NCBI GenBank assembly: GCA_002427745.1
Contig: DIYF01000137.1
Coordinates: 1 to 36,785, forward strand
Origin: Roseivirga sp. UBA6061
GTDB lineage: Bacteria; Bacteroidota; Bacteroidia; Cytophagales; Cyclobacteriaceae
Reading direction: 5' to 3'
Length of the DNA: 36,785 nt
Positions 15,180 to 24,006 of the stretch are shown piece by piece. The notes under the pieces are model-generated. The model was not told the DNA's origin, ran no database searches, and worked only from the letters and a program-made list of their open reading frames with translations. How positions within the stretch are numbered: position 1 is the first letter of the stretch; the number at the start of each line of letters is the position of its first letter. The translations under genes and the position numbers were made by a program.

Positions 15180-18100
15180 TTAATGTTGCTTTACTATTTT
15201 CACTGGTCCTTTGTATAAATGACCATCTTCATACACCCTGAGCATATAAATGCCCGGTGTCCACGTGTGCGTATCAATTGATAATTCCTGGTAGCTCTTC
15301 CCTGCTTCCACTCTATCCAGTATCCTTTGACCGTGAGAGCTGTCAACGATAATTCTGATATCATGCAGTGAGGGGTCGCTGCTCTTAAATTTCAGGAGGT
15401 TGTTTTGTTGAATGGGGTTGGGGTACAGGCTAAGTAAGACCTCTTCTGTTTCAAAGTAAATGCGCCTGATTTCCGAAACATGCTCATTCCCCTGATTGTC
15501 GATATCTACCAGTCGATAGTAATTATTACCTGGTTGAGGTTGTCTGTCGATAAAAGAATATTCTTCGAGTGATTGGCTGTTGCCAGCCCCTTCTTTGAAG
15601 CCTATAGACCTGAAATGACTGCCATCTTCACTTCTTTCAATTCTGAAGAGGCTGTTGTTTATTTCACTCGCAGTAGACCATTTCAGGAGAACATGATCAT
15701 CGCGGGCGTGTACGTCAAACGAGATTAAGGTAATGGGCAGGGCATTCTCCTCAGAAGACGCCAGGGTAAAGTACTGTCCGTTATTAAAGTCTACCCTGAA
15801 GTTTACCAGACCATCATTATTGGTAACAGACGCCTGTAACACTAAACTTGCCCCCGCACTAAAGTCACTGTCGTTGTCTACGAGCAGTACAATCTGGCTT
15901 TCGTCACTGGTTCCGGAGCCCTGAGGTCCTTCCAGATTACTCACATCAAATTGTACCACAACAGTGCCCACAGTACCGGTTTCCTGCACACGCCATTCAC
16001 GATTGAGCCGGCTGGCTACCTGCACAGGATCAAAGTCTATATTTTCATCATTATCGTATAAAGCTTCTCCATCATGCCCCCATACCAGGGCAGAAAGGTC
16101 TGCCTGAAAGCTTCCGCTGTTGGCAGAATTAGTCTGTTCCGGGCCGTTGGTATCATCATCCAGCCCCATGGTAACAAGGGCATCTGCATTGCTGCTTTTT
16201 GACTGTTTTTGCTCCAGGTCAGAGCCGTCATCCCGTACAATACCGGCAACATTGTTGTGATAGGAGGCGTTGGCCCCGGCATCCCAAAAGACAGTCAGTT
16301 CATCTGAGGCCACATAGTCTCCTTCGTTTATGCTTACCGTCTCAAAAGGAATACCGTCTCCGTCATTATCATTACTCAGTGTAATACCGTATTTGAGCGC
16401 CAGGTAAGATTCCACACGTTGCCTTTCTGAGGCAGACTGAGGCTCATTATACACGATGATCTCTGCGATTTGCCCATTGAAACGCTCAGTGCCTGTAGGG
16501 GCCTGACCAAGGTAGTTGTCGGAATTGGTAAGGCTGCGGTTAGTATTACCCACACTGCCGGTACTAAAGGTAGCTCCGGCCAGGGCTACCATGATATCAT
16601 TGCCCGACAAAGCCTGAGTATTGGCAGTCAGCAGCGAAGTAGTGTTGATGCTGTAGGGCACCAGCAGCCCCTGGTTGTTGGGGGCTACTTCCAGTTGAAG
16701 GCCGGCATTTCCGATATTTCCCAGTTGTAAGGCAACCCCAGAACCTGAAGTAGTACTACCCAAAGAGAGTATGCGCTGTGTTGCGTTGTCTGCATTGGTA
16801 TTCCAGACAGCATAAAAACCCAGGGCATCATCATTAGCAGCTACAATATTGTCGGGTAGTTCCAGAAAACCATTAGTACCATCAAATGAGACAACAGGGT
16901 TGAAGTTCAGGTTATCTATGGCGTTGTCATGAAAAACAGGTTGATTGGCAGGAACACTCTGACTCGCCTGCACAGCAGCATCAGACTGTCCCACCCAGGT
17001 GCTCAGGCTGGCGCCATCTGTGGTGGAATTGGTGCTAAAATCTGATCTGAGCCATAAGGCCAGATCTGTTTCTATCCCACCCGGTGCTCCATTAAAGAAG
17101 TCAACTCCGGTGTTACTGCTGTGTGCAGAACCACTACCTGAGTTAGTTACGCTGGCAGCCGTAGCGCTGCCAAAGGCCGAGTCATCGAAAGAGAAGGTAA
17201 CATCTGCCACATCATCTGCAGACTGATGGTTAGTAGCATTGCCTGTAAATTTGACCGTAACTCTCGTATCATTATCAGACAAGGACAGCACGGGAGTGAG
17301 CCCGGCAGGTACGTTCCCCAGGGTTACCTGGCTTCCAACATTGAGCAGATCATCATTATCTGCATCGTTAAAAGTATCACCTGTAAGGCTGATGAGCAGC
17401 GGGTTATTATTATTGATACTACCATCATTAGCCGGTACTTCGGTATATTCAGCACCGAGTGTATACTCCACCACAGCTCCATTCCCATCGTCAATCAAAA
17501 ACATTTTGGAGCCATTACCACTGAAAGCAATATCCCGCAGTTGGACTATCTGCTGGTTGCTTATTGAAAACTCTTCGGCCGCACCGGCATAAGTAGCCGT
17601 GCTTACGTCAAAGTTGACAGAAAGATGATATTCTATTACAGCAACATCGTCAAAGCCAATCACAAACATTTTGGAGCCGTCATTATTAAAGGCCAACCCT
17701 GTGGGTATATTTTCCTCATTACCCACAAAGAACTCTTCTGCTGCTCCGGCATAAGTGGCCGTACTTACATCATAGGGAACGGTCAGATCATATTCAATGA
17801 TAGCATCATCAACTAAGCCAATCATAAACATTTTAGATCCGTCATTGCTAAAGACCAGTTCTAAGGGTAAACTAACCTCATTACCCACAAAGAACTCTTC
17901 ACCAGCACCGGCATAGGTAGCCGTACTTACATCAAAGTTGACAGAAAGATGATATTCTATTACAGAACCAAAGTTAAAGCCAGTCACAAACATTTTGGAG
18001 CCGTCATTATTAAAGGCCAGCCCTGTGGGTATATTTTCCTCATTACCCACAAAGAATTCTTCTGCTGCTCCGGCATAAGTGGCCGTACTTACATCAAAGC

Positions 18101-19598
18101 TGGTGGAGAGGTTATACTCTACCACAGCAGCATCCGCGGCACCCATCACAAACATTTTAGAGCCGTCACTGCTGAAGACTAGCCCCGTGGGCGAAGTATC
18201 CTGGGCACTTACTGAAAGTTCCTCCGCAGCACCAGCATAGATAGCACCTGATACATCAAACAGGCCTGTAACATACTGTAAGGAAGGATTTGCTAAGAAA
18301 CTGATGGGTACATTGCTACTGAAGGGGCTTGCCTCGCCTGAGTTCGTTACGCTCGCAGCCGTGGCGCTGCTAAAGGCAGAGTCATCAAAAGAGAAGGTAA
18401 TATCAGCCACATCATCTGCAGGTTGATGGTCAGTGGCATTGCCTGTAAATGTGACGGTGACTCTGGTATCATTATCAGACAAGGACAGCACAGGACTAAG
18501 CCCGGCAGGTACATTACCCAGCGTTACCTGGCTTCCCACGTTTAGCAAGTCATCATTATCTGCATCGTTAAAGGTATCACCAGTGAGGCTGATGATCAGC
18601 GGGTTAAGAGAGGTAATAATGCCATCATTAGCCGGTACTTCTGTATATTCAGCACCGGGTAATGTATATTCCACCACGGCATCATCATCGTTGCCAATCA
18701 CAAAAAGCCTCGTTCCGTCATTGCTAAAGGCCAGTCCTCTGGGTGTGCTTTCCTGAGCACCCACAAAGAACTCTTCACCAGCTCCGGCATAGGTAGCCGT
18801 ACTTACATCAAAGTTGACAGAGAGATGATACTCTACTACCGCCTCATCATCATGACCAACCACAAACATTCTGGATCCGTCATTATTGAAGGCCAAACCC
18901 TGGGGTTCATCTTCCTGAGCACCCACAAAGAATTCTTCCCCTGCTCCGGCATAGATGGCAGTACTTACATCATAGGGAACGGTCAGATCATATTCAATGA
19001 TAGCATCATCAGTTAAGCCAATCACAAAAAGCTTCGTTCCATCATTGCTAAAAGTCAGCCCTGTGGCTAAGGTTTCCTGGGCACCCACAAAGAATTCTTC
19101 TGCGGCTCCGGCATAGACGGCCGTACTTACATCGAAAGAAACGGTCAGGTCATATTCAATGATAGCATCATCAACAGAACCAAGTACAAAAAGCTTAGTT
19201 CCGTCATTGTTGAAGGCCAGATCACGAGGGCTGGAGACCCTATTAAAGACAGAGAGTTGTTCTACATTTCCGGCATAGATGGCAGTACTCACGTCAAAGT
19301 TGGTGGAGAGGGTGTATTCCGATACCGCACCAAAGACCAGGCCGACTACGAACATTTTAGACCCGTCATTGTTAAAGGTCAGATCTTGTATTTGTCCATC
19401 CTGGGCATCCACGGAAAACTCTTCCCCTGCTCCCGCATAGCTGGCTCCTGATACATCTATGACGGTACTATATTGAAGCGTTTGGCTATAAACAAGATTA
19501 TTCAGAACCAAAAAGATGAGTAAACACAAAAAAACGGCTGGACGAATTTGCAGCCATGTGAAGGTTGTAATGCCATGGACTTGTACATAAATTATCAT
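15180..19598 (-). CDS. Large T9SS-secreted surface protein with ten propeller-type repeats
   Basis: A 1472-residue secreted protein. After a signal peptide with a long N-region (hydrophobic core about 20-36, cleavage near YSQ39) come two copies of a two-part module: five 54-residue repeats (about 47-317 and 447-717), each followed by a beta-rich segment of about 115 residues (TEVPANDG, NPLIISLTGDTFNDADNDD). The repeats have the core 'NDGSKMFVxG...EYxLxxxFDVSTAxYAGAxEEFFVG' and resemble beta-propeller blades. A LamG-like/concanavalin-type domain (about 830-1050, with GQIAEIIVYNEP and YLALKYGITL) follows, then a linker domain and a T9SS type A sorting domain (from YPNP near 1395 to the end). 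It is therefore carried to the cell surface and probably binds something there. It is divergent from a TPR-HTH regulator gene. Confidence 0.88.
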   Translation of the reverse strand: MIIYVQVHGITTFTWLQIRPAVFLCLLIFLVLNNLVYSQTLQYSTVIDVSGASYAGAGEEFSVDAQDGQIQDLTFNNDGSKMFVVGLVFGAVSEYTLSTNFDVSTAIYAGNVEQLSVFNRVSSPRDLAFNNDGTKLFVLGSVDDAIIEYDLTVSFDVSTAVYAGAAEEFFVGAQETLATGLTFSNDGTKLFVIGLTDDAIIEYDLTVPYDVSTAIYAGAGEEFFVGAQEDEPQGLAFNNDGSRMFVVGHDDEAVVEYHLSVNFDVSTATYAGAGEEFFVGAQESTPRGLAFSNDGTRLFVIGNDDDAVVEYTLPGAEYTEVPANDGIITSLNPLIISLTGDTFNDADNDDLLNVGSQVTLGNVPAGLSPVLSLSDNDTRVTVTFTGNATDHQPADDVADITFSFDDSAFSSATAASVTNSGEASPFSSNVPISFLANPSLQYVTGLFDVSGAIYAGAAEELSVSAQDTSPTGLVFSSDGSKMFVMGAADAAVVEYNLSTSFDVSTATYAGAAEEFFVGNEENIPTGLAFNNDGSKMFVTGFNFGSVIEYHLSVNFDVSTATYAGAGEEFFVGNEVSLPLELVFSNDGSKMFMIGLVDDAIIEYDLTVPYDVSTATYAGAAEEFFVGNEENIPTGLAFNNDGSKMFVIGFDDVAVIEYHLSVNFDVSTATYAGAAEEFSISNQQIVQLRDIAFSGNGSKMFLIDDGNGAVVEYTLGAEYTEVPANDGSINNNNPLLISLTGDTFNDADNDDLLNVGSQVTLGNVPAGLTPVLSLSDNDTRVTVKFTGNATNHQSADDVADVTFSFDDSAFGSATAASVTNSGSGSAHSSNTGVDFFNGAPGGIETDLALWLRSDFSTNSTTDGASLSTWVGQSDAAVQASQSVPANQPVFHDNAIDNLNFNPVVSFDGTNGFLELPDNIVAANDDALGFYAVWNTNADNATQRILSLGSTTSGSGVALQLGNIGNAGLQLEVAPNNQGLLVPYSINTTSLLTANTQALSGNDIMVALAGATFSTGSVGNTNRSLTNSDNYLGQAPTGTERFNGQIAEIIVYNEPQSASERQRVESYLALKYGITLSNDNDGDGIPFETVSINEGDYVASDELTVFWDAGANASYHNNVAGIVRDDGSDLEQKQSKSSNADALVTMGLDDDTNGPEQTNSANSGSFQADLSALVWGHDGEALYDNDENIDFDPVQVASRLNREWRVQETGTVGTVVVQFDVSNLEGPQGSGTSDESQIVLLVDNDSDFSAGASLVLQASVTNNDGLVNFRVDFNNGQYFTLASSEENALPITLISFDVHARDDHVLLKWSTASEINNSLFRIERSEDGSHFRSIGFKEGAGNSQSLEEYSFIDRQPQPGNNYYRLVDIDNQGNEHVSEIRRIYFETEEVLLSLYPNPIQQNNLLKFKSSDPSLHDIRIIVDSSHGQRILDRVEAGKSYQELSIDTHTWTPGIYMLRVYEDGHLYKGPVKIVKQH
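17450..18260 (-). repeat. Second block of five 162-bp repeats
   Basis: Five in-frame 54-codon repeats. The second and fourth units are almost identical in DNA over more than 100 bp (compare from 17661 with from 17985, 324 bp apart), while the third resembles a different unit, so the block grew by duplicating pairs of units. Confidence 0.85.
18648..19460 (-). repeat. First block of five 162-bp repeats
   Basis: Five in-frame 54-codon repeats of the same kind as the block at 17450-18260. Each block is followed by a related segment of about 350 bp, so the whole unit of about 1.2 kb has been duplicated within the gene. Confidence 0.85.
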
Positions 19599-19620
19599 GG
19601 CTCAAACATCGTCTGAGCCA
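19598..19620 (-). promoter_or_regulatory. Hairpin touching the start codon of the T9SS protein gene
   Basis: TGGCTCA (19598-19604) and TGAGCCA (19614-19620) are exact reverse complements around a nine-base loop. In the minus-strand mRNA the hairpin ends at the first base of the ATG. The loop holds another ATG that opens a four-codon frame (Met-Phe-Glu-Pro) whose TGA overlaps the real ATG. This could control translation. Confidence 0.35.
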
Positions 19621-20001
19621 TCTGAATGGCCATTTTTTCGCACCCCAGGAAAACCCCAGGGGCTGGAATTTAAACCCTAAACCTCATGATTTCTGCATGT
19701 TTTTTGAACTATAAGGGTATTCTATAAGAATATGAGGTGGTAAATGAAAGCTGCCTGAAAATTCGAAACTTATTATTAACTTGATGAAAATCTCCCCGGG
19801 GGGAAAGCCCACTACAAAACCCCACCGATTTTCCACTGACATTGTCGTTTTGCTGCCGTAGCCACCTTCGTCTACCCGATGCGCATTTGAAGCAACTGTG
19901 GTGGTTGTATAATCTATAGAGCATTTTCCAGTCTGAATTTGAAAGAGAGAATACTGTAAAGGAGGTTCATCAATAGTGTGTATTTAGATGTTAGAAGTGC
20001 G
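19621..20001. other. Divergent regulatory region
   Basis: This region separates the T9SS protein gene from the TPR-HTH regulator gene. It holds a TATTC/GAATA dyad (19718-19732) inside a wider ACCTCAT/ATGAGGT pair (19681-19687 and 19732-19738), a C/G-rich near-palindrome at about 19791-19806, and a strong Shine-Dalgarno sequence, GGAGG (19961-19965). I see no gene and no clear TAnnTTTG promoter. A 71-codon minus-strand frame here looks like chance. Confidence 0.4.
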
Positions 20002-21744
20002 ATGAGTACAAGAATTGCTGTTATTGTTTCGGCCTGTTTTCTCATGGTTGCCAATGAAAGCAGAGCGACAGCTGGTTTCATGCCAATGGACAAAGACCAA
20101 AAAACCGAGCTTCGGGAGATGTATGATAAGGTGTTTTCATTTTTGGAAACCAGTGTAGACAGCTCTCTTTACTATCTGGACCAAATGGAGACCCTGGCAC
20201 ATCAGGCGAATGATCCCTACTGGAACGCGCAAACCCTTTTTGTCCGGGGTTCTGTTTTACTTCAAACGGGAGAGATATCAGAAGCCATCTCTTTATTGGA
20301 AAAAGCAGCCCTTGACCTTCTTGTGATTGATGCCCGGAAAGAAGCTGCCATAGCTTTTGATAATGCAGGCCAGGGCTATTTGAGACTGGGTGATCACGAG
20401 CCGGCACTTAAAGCTTTCTTCCGTGCTATTGATATAGAATCGTCCCTGGAAGTAGCATCGTTTTTGGGGAGAAAGTATGCCAATATTTCAAACGCTTATT
20501 ACGCAATGGGTGATTCGATCAATCAGAAAGTTTATCTGGACAGAGCTTTAGATGCCCTGAAGTTTGCGAACAACCCCAGGTTGCTTGATGAACTGTACAT
20601 AAGATCACTTCACCTGCAATACTTAAGTGCAAAACAAGACTATCGGGGTGCTAAGATAGAAGTCGTGAGAATGATTGAAATATGCAGAGAAGCAGGTCAG
20701 GAACTGAACGTATATACGCTAACTCTCAATCTGGCATCCTACAATAACGGACTGGACCTGCCCGGGGAAGCAAAAGAAGCCTTATTATCCGTGCAACACC
20801 TTGTCAAAGAGGACCTGGTGGGCGCATACTCGGTGGCTTCTTTTCATACCAGAATGGCCATGACAGAACGACTACTGGGTAACTTTCAGGAAGCCATTCA
20901 TCACGGGCAGAAAGCACTTGTATATTCTGATAAGTCTCAGAACCCCCGATTGATTTCCGCCATTCTCAATAACCTTATTATCAGCTGCAAAAAGGCAACT
21001 CAGAGTGATCTGGCCTATATATACTACGATCAACTCATGGTTCATAAGGACAGCCTGTTTGACCGCCAAAAGTTAGAAGCAATAGCAAAGATGGAAGCCC
21101 AATATCAGCTTTCTCAAAAAAATGAACAACTGGCCCTGCGGGAAGCCGCACTGGCACAGTCCAGGTTGCGTAATAATCATATTGTCGTAGCCGGGCTCTT
21201 GTTGCTGGTATTGATCCTGATCAGTACAGGCCTGATTTGGCGAAGGAACCTGAGGTTACAATCCAATGAGAAAGTAAACCTGGGCAAGATAAAGGAACTA
21301 AAAGAACAGGTTTCAGCCATTCTGAAGATGAGTTACGGTAGCTATAATGACTCTAAAGGCATTGAAGACATGGAGCAACGTCTTACAGAGGCCATAGACG
21401 CTAAAGATGTTGAAGTAATTGATAAGATAAACAGCATGGTTAACCAACGTGACAAGAGGCTGACCAATGGTTTATACGACCCTGAGCTGATGCGTATACT
21501 AAACAGAGAATTTCTCCGGAAAGTGTCAGGAATGTATCCGCAGCTAACCAATTATGATCTGAGGGTCATATGCTTCTTATTACTTAACCCAAGTAACAAA
21601 GAACTGGCAGAGGCAATGGGGGTATCTCTGAAGGCTGCAGAAGCAGCCAGGAAAAGACTGCGTATCAGGATGGGACTTGGCTCCAGGGTGGACCTGAACA
21701 AATATATATTGGACTTACAAACAAACGAGTCAATGGTAGCCTGA
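20002..21744 (+). CDS. TPR-transmembrane-HTH transcriptional regulator
   Basis: A 580-residue membrane regulator. An N-terminal signal (STRIAVIVSACFLMVANESRATA) sends residues about 25-390 to the periplasm, where they form TPR-type helical pairs (for instance IAFDNAGQGYLRLGDHEPALKAF in the first third). A coiled coil (QLALREAALAQSRLRN) leads into one transmembrane helix (about 394-414). The cytoplasmic part has a second coiled coil and a C-terminal LuxR-like helix-turn-helix (NYDLRVICFLLLNPSNKELAEAM, then VSLKAAEAARKRLRIRMGL). This layout is common in Bacteroidota. A GTG at 19978 would add eight residues and lies 12 bp after a strong GGAGG; the ATG at 20002 gives the better signal peptide, so the start is uncertain. 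It is divergent from the T9SS protein gene and may regulate it. Confidence 0.88.
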   Translation: MSTRIAVIVSACFLMVANESRATAGFMPMDKDQKTELREMYDKVFSFLETSVDSSLYYLDQMETLAHQANDPYWNAQTLFVRGSVLLQTGEISEAISLLEKAALDLLVIDARKEAAIAFDNAGQGYLRLGDHEPALKAFFRAIDIESSLEVASFLGRKYANISNAYYAMGDSINQKVYLDRALDALKFANNPRLLDELYIRSLHLQYLSAKQDYRGAKIEVVRMIEICREAGQELNVYTLTLNLASYNNGLDLPGEAKEALLSVQHLVKEDLVGAYSVASFHTRMAMTERLLGNFQEAIHHGQKALVYSDKSQNPRLISAILNNLIISCKKATQSDLAYIYYDQLMVHKDSLFDRQKLEAIAKMEAQYQLSQKNEQLALREAALAQSRLRNNHIVVAGLLLLVLILISTGLIWRRNLRLQSNEKVNLGKIKELKEQVSAILKMSYGSYNDSKGIEDMEQRLTEAIDAKDVEVIDKINSMVNQRDKRLTNGLYDPELMRILNREFLRKVSGMYPQLTNYDLRVICFLLLNPSNKELAEAMGVSLKAAEAARKRLRIRMGLGSRVDLNKYILDLQTNESMVA

Positions 21745-21815
21745 TTGACAAATAAACAAGCCTCAGGCCGCTCCTGCTACTCTTATTGAGAAACTGAGCT
21801 CTGGAGGAGGGGCAT

Positions 21816-21853
21816 AAAAAAAGAGATTCCTGCTTTCACAGGAACCTCTTTTT
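21816..21853. terminator. Bidirectional intrinsic terminator
   Basis: An A-run and GAG-A-TTCCTG (to 21832) pair with CAGGAA-C-CTC and a T-run (21838-21853), with one mismatch in the stem and a six-base loop. The A-run and T-run flank the stem on both sides, so it can stop transcripts of both the TPR regulator (plus) and the hydrolase operon (minus). Confidence 0.85.
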
Positions 21854-21889
21854 CAAACAGTCTCAATTTCCCCTATGAGGGGGGGGAAA

Positions 21890-22897
21890 TCACATCTTTT
21901 CAGCAAACCATTGAGCGGCTTCCGTAATTGACTCGCTCACTTCTGCTTCCTGATCGTAATAGCTGAACTGGTGGTAAGGTGATTCCAGCTCGGTTTCCAT
22001 CCAGTGGAGTTTTTTGTCGGTGATGCCAATACGCTCAAAGTAGTTCTTCGTGTACTGCGGCAATACGGCTCCGTCTGAATGAATCATCAGAATAGGCACT
22101 GAGATATTGGCAGCTGTGGGCATAGGATCTGTGGTCAGCCAGTCTTCCCATGACATTACTGCAAACTTATCGGCACTCCACTCTTTCACAGCTCCTCTTT
22201 CAGGGTTGAGGTAGTAGTCATAAGGGCCGTACATAGCGGCAGCGGGGTCTTCGGTAGAAATGGTTGGGATGTACTCCACTGTACCATGCTCGGCATAGGC
22301 TTTTTTAGCCGCCTGAGCCGCTCCCACTTTGGCGTTTACACCTTCTTCACCACCGTAAAAAAGTTTCACTGCCTCGGCATCATGCAGCCATGAGGCAGCA
22401 GTTACCACAGACTTCACACGGCTGTCTTCTGAAGCAGCCATCAACGTATACATGGCACCTGCACAGACACCAAAGACACCTATTTTGTCGTGATCCACTT
22501 CGGGAAGACTTTCCAGGAAAGTCACTGCATTTTTAATGTCCGCCTTTTTCATGACCGGGCTTTCATAGAACCTGGGTTCTCCTTCGCTTTCTCCAAAATT
22601 CCTGAAATCAAAGGCCAGAGTAATGAAGCCGGCATCGGCCAGTCTTTTGGCATAGGTACCTGCCATTTGTTCCTTCACGGTGGTCCAGCTGCCAGAGACT
22701 ACAATAGCAGGATATTGTTCACCCGCTTTATAATTCTGTGGCAGGTACAGGTCTCCTGCCAAATTCAGTCCTTCACTTTTAAAGCTTACTTTTCTCATCT
22801 GTTCTGTTGTTTTAATTTCTTCTGATTTTTGATTTACGGGCTTATTGCACCCGGTCATTTGTGTTAATATGACCATGGCTAATACTATCTTTTTCAT
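21890..22897 (-). CDS. Alpha/beta hydrolase lipoprotein, dienelactone-hydrolase-like, Cys nucleophile
   Basis: A 335-residue secreted or lipid-anchored hydrolase (lipobox LTQMTGC, Cys17). The nucleophile elbow reads GVCAGA (143-148), with Cys145 in place of the usual serine, as in dienelactone hydrolases. Asp275 (IHSDGAVLP) and His309 (SPYHQFSYYDQ) complete the probable triad. The oxyanion region VVSGSWTTVKEQ and DFRNFGESEGEPR (97-109) are typical of the family. Substrate unknown. It is the last gene of an operon behind two NTF2-like proteins, starting 3 bp after the previous stop, with a terminator just beyond. The same three genes sit downstream of an AraC regulator, which suggests inducible breakdown or detoxification of a small ester or lactone. 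Confidence 0.85.
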   Translation of the reverse strand: MKKIVLAMVILTQMTGCNKPVNQKSEEIKTTEQMRKVSFKSEGLNLAGDLYLPQNYKAGEQYPAIVVSGSWTTVKEQMAGTYAKRLADAGFITLAFDFRNFGESEGEPRFYESPVMKKADIKNAVTFLESLPEVDHDKIGVFGVCAGAMYTLMAASEDSRVKSVVTAASWLHDAEAVKLFYGGEEGVNAKVGAAQAAKKAYAEHGTVEYIPTISTEDPAAAMYGPYDYYLNPERGAVKEWSADKFAVMSWEDWLTTDPMPTAANISVPILMIHSDGAVLPQYTKNYFERIGITDKKLHWMETELESPYHQFSYYDQEAEVSESITEAAQWFAEKM

Positions 22898-22900
22898 GGC

Positions 22901-23419
22901 TTACCTGATTTGATCGAGCAGGCCGAATCCCCGGGCTGCTACGATAGGGTTAAAGATTTCTACATACTCAGTAATCTTACCTTCCTCATTGAATCTGAAA
23001 GTGGAGTAATAGTTGTTTTCATAAGTACCGGCACCGTTTTTCAGGTTGATTCTGCCGGTATATTTCACGAAGACGATGGATGGGTCTTCCATGGCATACA
23101 GCTCGTCTATCGGAAAAGTCATACCATCAAAATTTGGAAATACCGGGCTCCAGTATTTGCGGATGGCTTCCTTGCCTTTTGCACCCTCAGGGAAAATACC
23201 AGAAGCATAAGGGTTGATATGCTCGGCATCTTCGGCAAACAGGTCTGCCAGGGCATCTACATTTTCATTTTCGAGGGCTTTAAAAAAGGCCCGTGTGCTT
23301 TGCTTATTCTTTTCTGCAATGGCTTTCATGCTTTTGTGGTTTTCGTTTACTCGCTCTGTACTGCAACTGATCAGTAAAGAGATGGCTGTGATGCTCAACA
23401 GAATGGCTGACTTTCTCAT
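22901..23419 (-). CDS. NTF2-like / SnoaL-fold lipoprotein
   Basis: A 172-residue lipoprotein (ISLLISC, Cys19) with an NTF2/SnoaL-type cone fold: an N-terminal helix (NKQSTRAFFKALENENVDALADLF), then EDAEHINPYASGIFPEGAKGKEAIRKYW, and the strands FVKYTGRINLKNGAGTYENN and STFRFNEEGKITEYVEIFNP. The family includes isomerases, cyclases and binding proteins; the conserved Asp and His residues of the pocket look plausible but do not reveal the chemistry. It overlaps the preceding NTF2-like gene by four bases (ATGA) and is followed after 3 bp by the hydrolase gene. Confidence 0.82.
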   Translation of the reverse strand: MRKSAILLSITAISLLISCSTERVNENHKSMKAIAEKNKQSTRAFFKALENENVDALADLFAEDAEHINPYASGIFPEGAKGKEAIRKYWSPVFPNFDGMTFPIDELYAMEDPSIVFVKYTGRINLKNGAGTYENNYYSTFRFNEEGKITEYVEIFNPIVAARGFGLLDQIR

Positions 23420-23916
23420 TTTTTTGCCTGTTCTATGGCTTTCTGTGGCAATGCGGTATTACCATCCTGATACTTGAAGTTGAATTTCATGCTGTCTACC
23501 CTCCAGCTATCGCCTGAGCGGGTCAGTGAAAAGTCATAGGTACCTACTACGGTCCATACATTGCCGCCTTCATCTTCCAGGTAGTGGGTGGCGGTTCCGT
23601 AACATTTCACATCTGCCTTGTCTCCTTTTACCGACAACAGGAAATTGCCCAGCTGGTGATGGGTATACCGGAATCCGGGCAGAATACCTTTCCAGGCTGT
23701 GGTAATATCCGCAGGACTTAGCCTGGCAGCGGGGTCGCCTGTCATAGAGGAGTAATCCAGTACTACTTCATCATTGAAAATCTGCTCTACGGTATTCCAC
23801 TGATGCTCATCTGTGGCAACAAAAAGGGCGGTGATTACTTCTTGTGGATTTGTCATTTCTTGTGCGTTTAGTCCCAAACAGAGGGCCGTTAGAATTGTGG
23901 TTATTGCTGTTTTCAT
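23416..23916 (-). CDS. Secreted NTF2-like / SnoaL-fold protein
   Basis: A 166-residue protein with a cleavable signal (MKTAITTILTALCLGLNAQ) and an NTF2-like fold. Conserved elements are the helix NPQEVITALFVATDEHQWNTVEQIF, the strand DEVVLDYSSMTGDPAARLSPADITTAW, and the C-terminal sheet ADVKCYGTATHYLEDE and VVGTYDFSLTRSGDSWRVDSMKF. It is first in the three-gene operon and overlaps the next NTF2-like gene by four bases. The two NTF2-like proteins differ greatly from one another, so they may form a heterodimer or act on successive substrates. Three TGAAATCAA-type repeats lie upstream, next to the AraC gene. Confidence 0.82.
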   Translation of the reverse strand: MKTAITTILTALCLGLNAQEMTNPQEVITALFVATDEHQWNTVEQIFNDEVVLDYSSMTGDPAARLSPADITTAWKGILPGFRYTHHQLGNFLLSVKGDKADVKCYGTATHYLEDEGGNVWTVVGTYDFSLTRSGDSWRVDSMKFNFKYQDGNTALPQKAIEQAKK

Positions 23917-23954
23917 ATCTCTTGTGCAATAGGTATATGCAAAGATTGCCAGCC

Positions 23955-24003
23955 TGAAATCAACCGGATTTATGAAATCAAATGAAGGAGTATGAAAATC
24001 AAA
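23955..24003. promoter_or_regulatory. Three direct repeats upstream of the NTF2/hydrolase operon
   Basis: TGAAATCAA occurs at 23955-23963 and 23973-23981, and TGAAAATCAA from 23993. The spacings of 18 and 20 bp are near two helical turns. They are in the 90-bp gap between the AraC gene and the operon, 39-87 bp before the first start codon, a place expected for AraC half-sites. The repeats are A-rich and short, so chance is possible. Confidence 0.35.
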
Positions 24004-24006
24004 GAA

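Noticed and set aside
17450..19460. Regular repeats that could be taken for a CRISPR array
   Set aside because: The units are 162 bp, in frame and encode related protein repeats; there are no short repeats with unique spacers and no cas genes.
19709..19924. Minus-strand frame of 71 codons in the divergent region
   Set aside because: Cys- and Arg-rich sequence with no domain or operon context; it falls in a regulatory region.
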